Assembly (NCBI GenBank): GCA_020720965.1
Contig: DYNS01000101.1
Location: 1 to 9,009 of the forward strand
DNA from: Anaerolinea sp.
GTDB lineage: Bacteria > Chloroflexota > Anaerolineae > Anaerolineales > Villigracilaceae
Direction: 5' to 3'
Length of the DNA stretch: 9,009 bases
The notes under the pieces are model-generated. The model worked only from the letters and a program-made list of their open reading frames with translations, had not been told where the DNA came from and did no database searches. Each line of letters starts with the position of its first letter. Positions within the stretch are counted from its first letter, which is position 1. Shown piece by piece: positions 5,156 to 9,009 of this stretch. The position numbers and the translations under genes were made by a program.

Positions 5156-6499
5156 ATGCCCGAAAAAATTTACGTCACTGGTCACGTCAACCCGGATACC
5201 GACTCCATCGCCGCCGCCATGGGCTACGCCTGGTGCCTGCGAGAGCGGGACAGGGTGGAAGCCATTGCCGCCCGCGCCGGAGCCTACAACCCCCAAACCG
5301 CCTGGCTGCTCAAACGCCTGGAACTGGAAGGACCCGTCCTGATGACGGATGCCTCCCCCCGCTTTGAAGCCGTCCTGCGCCGCATCAACACCGTCACCCC
5401 GGAACAACCCCTGCGCGAAGCCTGGAGCATTGCCGCCCGCGCCGATGGCGTTGCCCCGGTCGTCACCGAAGACGGCAAACCCTACGGCATCCTCAACGGC
5501 TTCAGCCTGTTCGATTTCCTCGGCAAAATTGTGGGACCCAACCCCCGTAGCGACATCAAAATCTCCGACATCCTCGCCATGCCCTGCGCCGACATGGCAG
5601 ATACCAGCGTACCCAAATACCAGGCAACCGCCTTCATTCGGGATTCCCTCAACCGAATCCTGCGCGACCAGCACAACGACTTCTTCATTGTGGACGACAC
5701 CGGGCATTACCTGGGCATTTGCTACCAAAAAGACGTACTCAACCCGCCCCGCATCAAAGTGGTGTTGGTAGACCACAACGAACCGCGCCAATCCATTGGG
5801 GCGCTGGAAGAAGCCGAACTGATAGAAATCCTCGACCATCACCGCCTCGGCAACCCCTCCACCCACACCCCCATCCGCTTCACCGTAGACGTGGTTGGCT
5901 CCACCTCCACCCTCGTCTCGGAAAAAATCGCCGAGGCAGGGCTATATGCCCCGCCCGCCCTGGCAGGCATGATGCTGGGTGGCTTGCTGGCAGACACCCT
6001 CATCCTCACCTCCCCCACCACCACCGAAAGAGACAAACAAGCCGCCGAGCGCCTGGCGCGTTGGGCGTTTACCCAAAAATCCCCCCTGCGTGGAGAAACC
6101 ATCCAAAGTTTTGGAACCGCCCTGCTTTCTGCTGGGGCGGGGCTTTCCACCCGTGACCCCAAGGAAATTGTCGGGTCAGATATGAAAACCTACGAGGCAG
6201 GCGGCTTCCGCTTCGCGGTTGCCCAGGTCGAAGTCACCGACATCCTCACCATCGGGGAACATCTCCCCCACATCAAAGAAGCCCTGGACGGAATGCGGGA
6301 AAGCAAAGCCTTTGACTTTACCATGCTCCTCATTACGGACGTAGTGCGCGGAACAAGCCGCCTGCTCACCTCCAACCCTCCCCAAATTTTGGACGAACTG
6401 CCCTACCCCCCCCTGCCAGACGGAACCCGCCAGGCAGACGGTGTCGTCTCCCGTAAGAAACAACTCCTCCCCGCCGTTTTGGGCATTTTGGAAAAATAA
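5156..6499 (+). CDS. ppaC: CBS-domain manganese-dependent inorganic pyrophosphatase (family II, DHH)
   Basis: The 447-residue protein is a family II pyrophosphatase that hydrolyses PPi to two phosphates in the cytosol. The DHH domain opens with GHVNPDTDSI (9-18), carrying metal ligands His10, Asp14 and Asp16. It resumes after an insert with LVDHNEPRQS (204-213), the DHH motif Asp228-His229-His230, and GGLLADT (275-281) with Asp280. The C-terminal DHHA2 domain carries the substrate-binding SRKKQ (432-436). The insert (about 70-197) holds two CBS motifs, at about 77-122 and 136-197, with no room for the DRTGG domain seen in the longer clostridial form; the length fits the CBS-only type. In characterised members the CBS pair binds adenine nucleotides, with AMP and ADP inhibiting, so activity probably follows energy charge. 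The gene has its own candidate promoter and is followed after 6 bases by the cyclase-ATPase gene, a source of PPi. Confidence is high. Confidence 0.95.
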   Translation: MPEKIYVTGHVNPDTDSIAAAMGYAWCLRERDRVEAIAARAGAYNPQTAWLLKRLELEGPVLMTDASPRFEAVLRRINTVTPEQPLREAWSIAARADGVAPVVTEDGKPYGILNGFSLFDFLGKIVGPNPRSDIKISDILAMPCADMADTSVPKYQATAFIRDSLNRILRDQHNDFFIVDDTGHYLGICYQKDVLNPPRIKVVLVDHNEPRQSIGALEEAELIEILDHHRLGNPSTHTPIRFTVDVVGSTSTLVSEKIAEAGLYAPPALAGMMLGGLLADTLILTSPTTTERDKQAAERLARWAFTQKSPLRGETIQSFGTALLSAGAGLSTRDPKEIVGSDMKTYEAGGFRFAVAQVEVTDILTIGEHLPHIKEALDGMRESKAFDFTMLLITDVVRGTSRLLTSNPPQILDELPYPPLPDGTRQADGVVSRKKQLLPAVLGILEK

Positions 6500-6505
6500 A
6501 CCGGC

Positions 6506-8428
6506 ATGAGCCTGGACCCCAACCGCTACCCCCAAGAACACCGCCTCGCCACCGTGCTGTTTGCCGATATTCAGGGCTTCACCTCCCTGGCAGAGCAATT
6601 GGATTCGGAAACCCTCTCCGACCTGATTAACGGCATCTGGCGCGAGTTAGACCAGGTTATCGAAATCCATAATGGCTACATCGACAAGCACCTGGGCGAT
6701 GGCGTGATGGCGGTTTGGGGAGCGCCCTTCGCCGGAGATAGCGATGCCGCCCAGGCAGTTGCCGCCGGGCTGGATTTGATAAAAGCCCTGGGGGAATATA
6801 GTAAAACAACCAGCGTCCCCGGCGCCGCCCACATGAAGTTAAGGGTCGGCATCAACTCCGGAATGGTTTTTGCCGGGTATGTGGGTAACCGGCGCGAATA
6901 CACCGTCATCGGCGATGCCGTTAATGTTGCCTCCCGCCTGCAAAACATTGCCGAACCCAATAACCTCGTCATCAGCGAGGAAACCCTGCGCCTGCTCCAG
7001 AATAACTTCCGCGTGAGAAAAATAGACCCAGTTCAGGTAAAGGGGCGAACAGAGCTGATTCAGCCTTACGCGGTGGAAGGGCGCCTCGTCACCTCCATGC
7101 GGATTCGCTACCAGGGGGCGGAAAGCCTGCAAACCAACATGGTCGGCAGGGAAGAAGAACTGCAAAAACTAAGAGAACACTACAACGCCGCCTTCAGTCA
7201 CCTGCAACAACCCGCCCTCGTCCTGCTCAGCGGTGAGGTGGGAATGGGGAAATCGCGCCTGCTGATGGAGTTTAACCGCGAGTTGGAAGCCTCCAGCGAG
7301 CCAATCACCATTCTCTCCTCTCGCGGGCTTGCCCAAGCCAGTAGAATTCCCTTTTACTTGTGGCGCACTCTGCTAAGAAGCCGCCCCGAAGGCGAAGAAC
7401 CAGAGATTTACCCCAAAGACCTCACGCCCATCTCCAAAATTGAAGCCACCGAAGTACTCGCGGCAATGATTAAATTCGCCGCCGAAAACACCGTCACCCT
7501 GCAACAAACCGAGCAAATTAGCCGCCTCGCAAGGCGGCTGTTGCTGCAAATGAGCCAAAAGAAAAAACTCGTCATCCTGTTGGATGACCTGCAATGGATA
7601 GACCGCGAAAGCCTGCAAATCTTAAAAGACCTGTTGCAGCAACCCGAAATTTCCCTGCAAATGTTCATCGTAGCCGCCACCCGCACCGAGTTTTTGCAAG
7701 CCCACACCGAATGGCACAACCTGGGGCGGGTCATCCCCTTGGGAGCCTTATCACTTAACGCCAAAATGGTAGCGGAGGCATACCCGCAATTGCAAAACAT
7801 TCCGCAAGCCATTCTGCAAGAGATTGCCCTGCGTGGCGAAGGCAACCCCTACTTTGTGGAGGAAATTGCCAAAAACATCCTCAAAGCCCCGCCGCCCCCC
7901 GCCAACGACAACCCCACCGAACACTACGCCCAAATTATTAACCAACTGCCCGCCTCCCTGCGTGCCACCCTGCAAGCCCGGCTGGATAGCCTCTCGCGGG
8001 AGGCGCGTACCGTTGCCCTGCTCGCCTCGGTAGTGGGCAGAGTGTTTTGGGTGGGGGCAGTCATCGCCGCCGCCAAATCGCTGCCCTTACCGGGAGCGAA
8101 CCCCATGTTCAACATCCCAGACCTGGTGGCAGACCGGTTCATTCAGGACGGCTTGCGCCAACTCAACCGCGCGGAAATCGCCTTCCCCCGCACCGGCTCC
8201 AAATATTCGGAAGAGCAGGAATACATCTTCAAAAACTCCTACCTGCGGGACGTGGCATACAGCCTCATCCCCAATCGCAACCGCGCCCAATACCATAAAG
8301 CCATTGCGGATTGGATGCGCCAAAATGCCGACCTGGGCTACCAAAATATGGCACGCGAACACGAGAAAAACGCCCTGCAAGCCATCAAAATCAGCACGGG
8401 CAGCCTGCCTCCCCTACAGAAAGACTAA
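6506..8428 (+). CDS. Class III adenylate cyclase fused to a STAND/AAA_16-type ATPase
   Basis: In this 640-residue protein, residues 11-195 form a class III cyclase domain. All expected catalytic residues are visible: metal-binding Asp21 in FADIQGFT and Asp65 in HLGDG, base-selecting Lys61 and Thr133, and Asn140 and Arg144 in GDAVNVASR. Lys/Thr predicts ATP as substrate, yielding cAMP and PPi. Residues 212-222 (MVGREEELQKL) open an ATPase module with Walker A GEVGMGKS (243-250) and Walker B VILLDD (356-361), followed by a helical/winged-helix region to about 606. Proteins of this architecture usually continue into several hundred residues of TPR-like repeats; here only about 35 residues remain, so the usual sensor region is missing. 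There is no membrane segment. The start 6 bases after the pyrophosphatase stop, without a good ribosome-binding site, suggests translational coupling. The domain assignment is firm; the input signal is unknown. Confidence 0.92.
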   Translation: MSLDPNRYPQEHRLATVLFADIQGFTSLAEQLDSETLSDLINGIWRELDQVIEIHNGYIDKHLGDGVMAVWGAPFAGDSDAAQAVAAGLDLIKALGEYSKTTSVPGAAHMKLRVGINSGMVFAGYVGNRREYTVIGDAVNVASRLQNIAEPNNLVISEETLRLLQNNFRVRKIDPVQVKGRTELIQPYAVEGRLVTSMRIRYQGAESLQTNMVGREEELQKLREHYNAAFSHLQQPALVLLSGEVGMGKSRLLMEFNRELEASSEPITILSSRGLAQASRIPFYLWRTLLRSRPEGEEPEIYPKDLTPISKIEATEVLAAMIKFAAENTVTLQQTEQISRLARRLLLQMSQKKKLVILLDDLQWIDRESLQILKDLLQQPEISLQMFIVAATRTEFLQAHTEWHNLGRVIPLGALSLNAKMVAEAYPQLQNIPQAILQEIALRGEGNPYFVEEIAKNILKAPPPPANDNPTEHYAQIINQLPASLRATLQARLDSLSREARTVALLASVVGRVFWVGAVIAAAKSLPLPGANPMFNIPDLVADRFIQDGLRQLNRAEIAFPRTGSKYSEEQEYIFKNSYLRDVAYSLIPNRNRAQYHKAIADWMRQNADLGYQNMAREHEKNALQAIKISTGSLPPLQKD

Positions 8429-8432
8429 CCCC

Positions 8433-9009
8433 ATGTCTGCCTGCATCTACCAGGAGATTGCCACCCTCCTCCAAAACGGAGAAAGCGCCGTCCTTTGCAC
8501 CATCCTGCGCGCCAGCGGCTCCATCCCCCGGCGGGAAGGAAAGATGCTGGTGCGGGAAGATGGCTCCTTTCGCGGCACAGTCGGCGGCGGCGAGTTGGAA
8601 AACCGCGTCTTGCAGGCTGCCCAAGCCGCGCTGCAAAGCGGCAAAGCCGAGACCTTGCACTACAGCATGACAGACCCGGCTCGCGGCGACCCTGGCTTGT
8701 GCGGAGGGCAGTTAGAAGTGTATGTGGAGCCTCTCTTTCCGCCGCCCCAGGCGCTCATCATCGGCGGGGGGCATGTGGGCAAAGCCACTGCCCGGCTCGC
8801 CAGGTGGATGGGGTTCCGCGTCTTGTTGAGCGATGACCGCCCGGAATTTTGCACCCCGGAACAAAACCCAGACGCAGACGCTTTTTACCCAACCGCCATG
8901 CAAAACCTGCCCCAACAAATTGCCCTCGGCAGGCAAACCTACATCATCCTAACCACCCGGGGCGCGGATGTGGACATTGCCGGGCTGCCCGCCCTGCTAC
9001 AAAGCAAGG
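8433..9009 (+). CDS. XdhC/CoxI-family molybdenum-hydroxylase maturation factor (3' end beyond window)
   Basis: The first 192 residues are present and the frame is open at the window edge. The N-terminal XdhC/CoxI domain shows ASGSIPRREGKMLV (27-40), GTVGGGELE (48-56) and LCGGQLEVYVEPL (89-101). A Rossmann domain follows, with ALIIGGGHVGKATARLA (107-123) and LLSDDR (131-136). XdhC proteins bind the molybdenum cofactor and help load its sulfurated form into xanthine-dehydrogenase-family enzymes. It is presumably cytosolic. The ATG lies 4 bases after the cyclase-ATPase stop with no obvious ribosome-binding site, so it is likely read from the same transcript. The family context predicts a molybdopterin cytidylyltransferase and hydroxylase subunits downstream, outside the window. 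The missing C-terminus is due to the window edge, not a visible lesion. Confidence 0.9.
   Translation, partial: MSACIYQEIATLLQNGESAVLCTILRASGSIPRREGKMLVREDGSFRGTVGGGELENRVLQAAQAALQSGKAETLHYSMTDPARGDPGLCGGQLEVYVEPLFPPPQALIIGGGHVGKATARLARWMGFRVLLSDDRPEFCTPEQNPDADAFYPTAMQNLPQQIALGRQTYIILTTRGADVDIAGLPALLQSK

Noticed and set aside
5135..5866. A 243-codon minus-strand open frame opposite the start of the pyrophosphatase gene
   Set aside because: The plus frame carries the full set of family II pyrophosphatase motifs; the opposite frame shows no domain and is a shadow of codon bias.

Overview
The window reads as ordinary chromosomal DNA from a GC-rich, free-living bacterium. The gene set suggests Chloroflexota, probably Anaerolineae: a stand-alone bacterial P5C dehydrogenase, a CBS-type family II pyrophosphatase, a cyclase-ATPase signalling protein, a GctA-type CoA-transferase subunit, an XdhC-type factor and a heptanucleotide tandem repeat. 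This assignment is inference from gene content, since there is no rRNA or other marker gene. I see no mobile element, CRISPR array, tRNA or rRNA.

Layout. A secreted phospholipase D-fold lipoprotein is encoded on the minus strand (7-1140). A 197-bp divergent intergenic region follows, with a recognisable promoter facing each way: an extended -10 toward the lipoprotein and TTGACG-N17-TATACT toward the next gene. Everything after it is on the plus strand: 1-pyrroline-5-carboxylate dehydrogenase (1338-2918); a long perfect inverted repeat (2937-2990); a small two-helix membrane protein (3011-3295); a GctA-like CoA-transferase alpha subunit (3297-4199); an eight-copy 7-bp tandem repeat (4209-4264); an alpha/beta hydrolase (4300-5127); a CBS-domain Mn-dependent pyrophosphatase (5156-6499); a class III adenylate cyclase fused to a STAND-type ATPase (6506-8428); and an XdhC-family protein that runs off the window end (8433-9009).

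How the genes may work together. The dehydrogenase ends in an inverted repeat and is probably its own unit. The membrane protein and CoA-transferase subunit are one base apart and look translationally coupled. The pyrophosphatase has a candidate promoter overlapping the hydrolase stop codon. The cyclase-ATPase and XdhC genes follow it at gaps of 6 and 4 bases, which suggests a pyrophosphatase-cyclase-XdhC unit. The cyclase makes cAMP and PPi from ATP; the adjacent pyrophosphatase removes PPi and has CBS domains of the kind that sense adenine nucleotides, so a functional link is plausible but unproven.

The points most worth a second look are: a 14-base leader motif shared by the lipoprotein and pyrophosphatase genes, in each case just downstream of an extended -10; the inverted repeat whose second arm can also pair with the next gene's ribosome-binding site; the CoA-transferase alpha subunit with no beta subunit beside it; and the pyrophosphatase-cyclase pairing. 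I did not find an obviously new multi-gene system.
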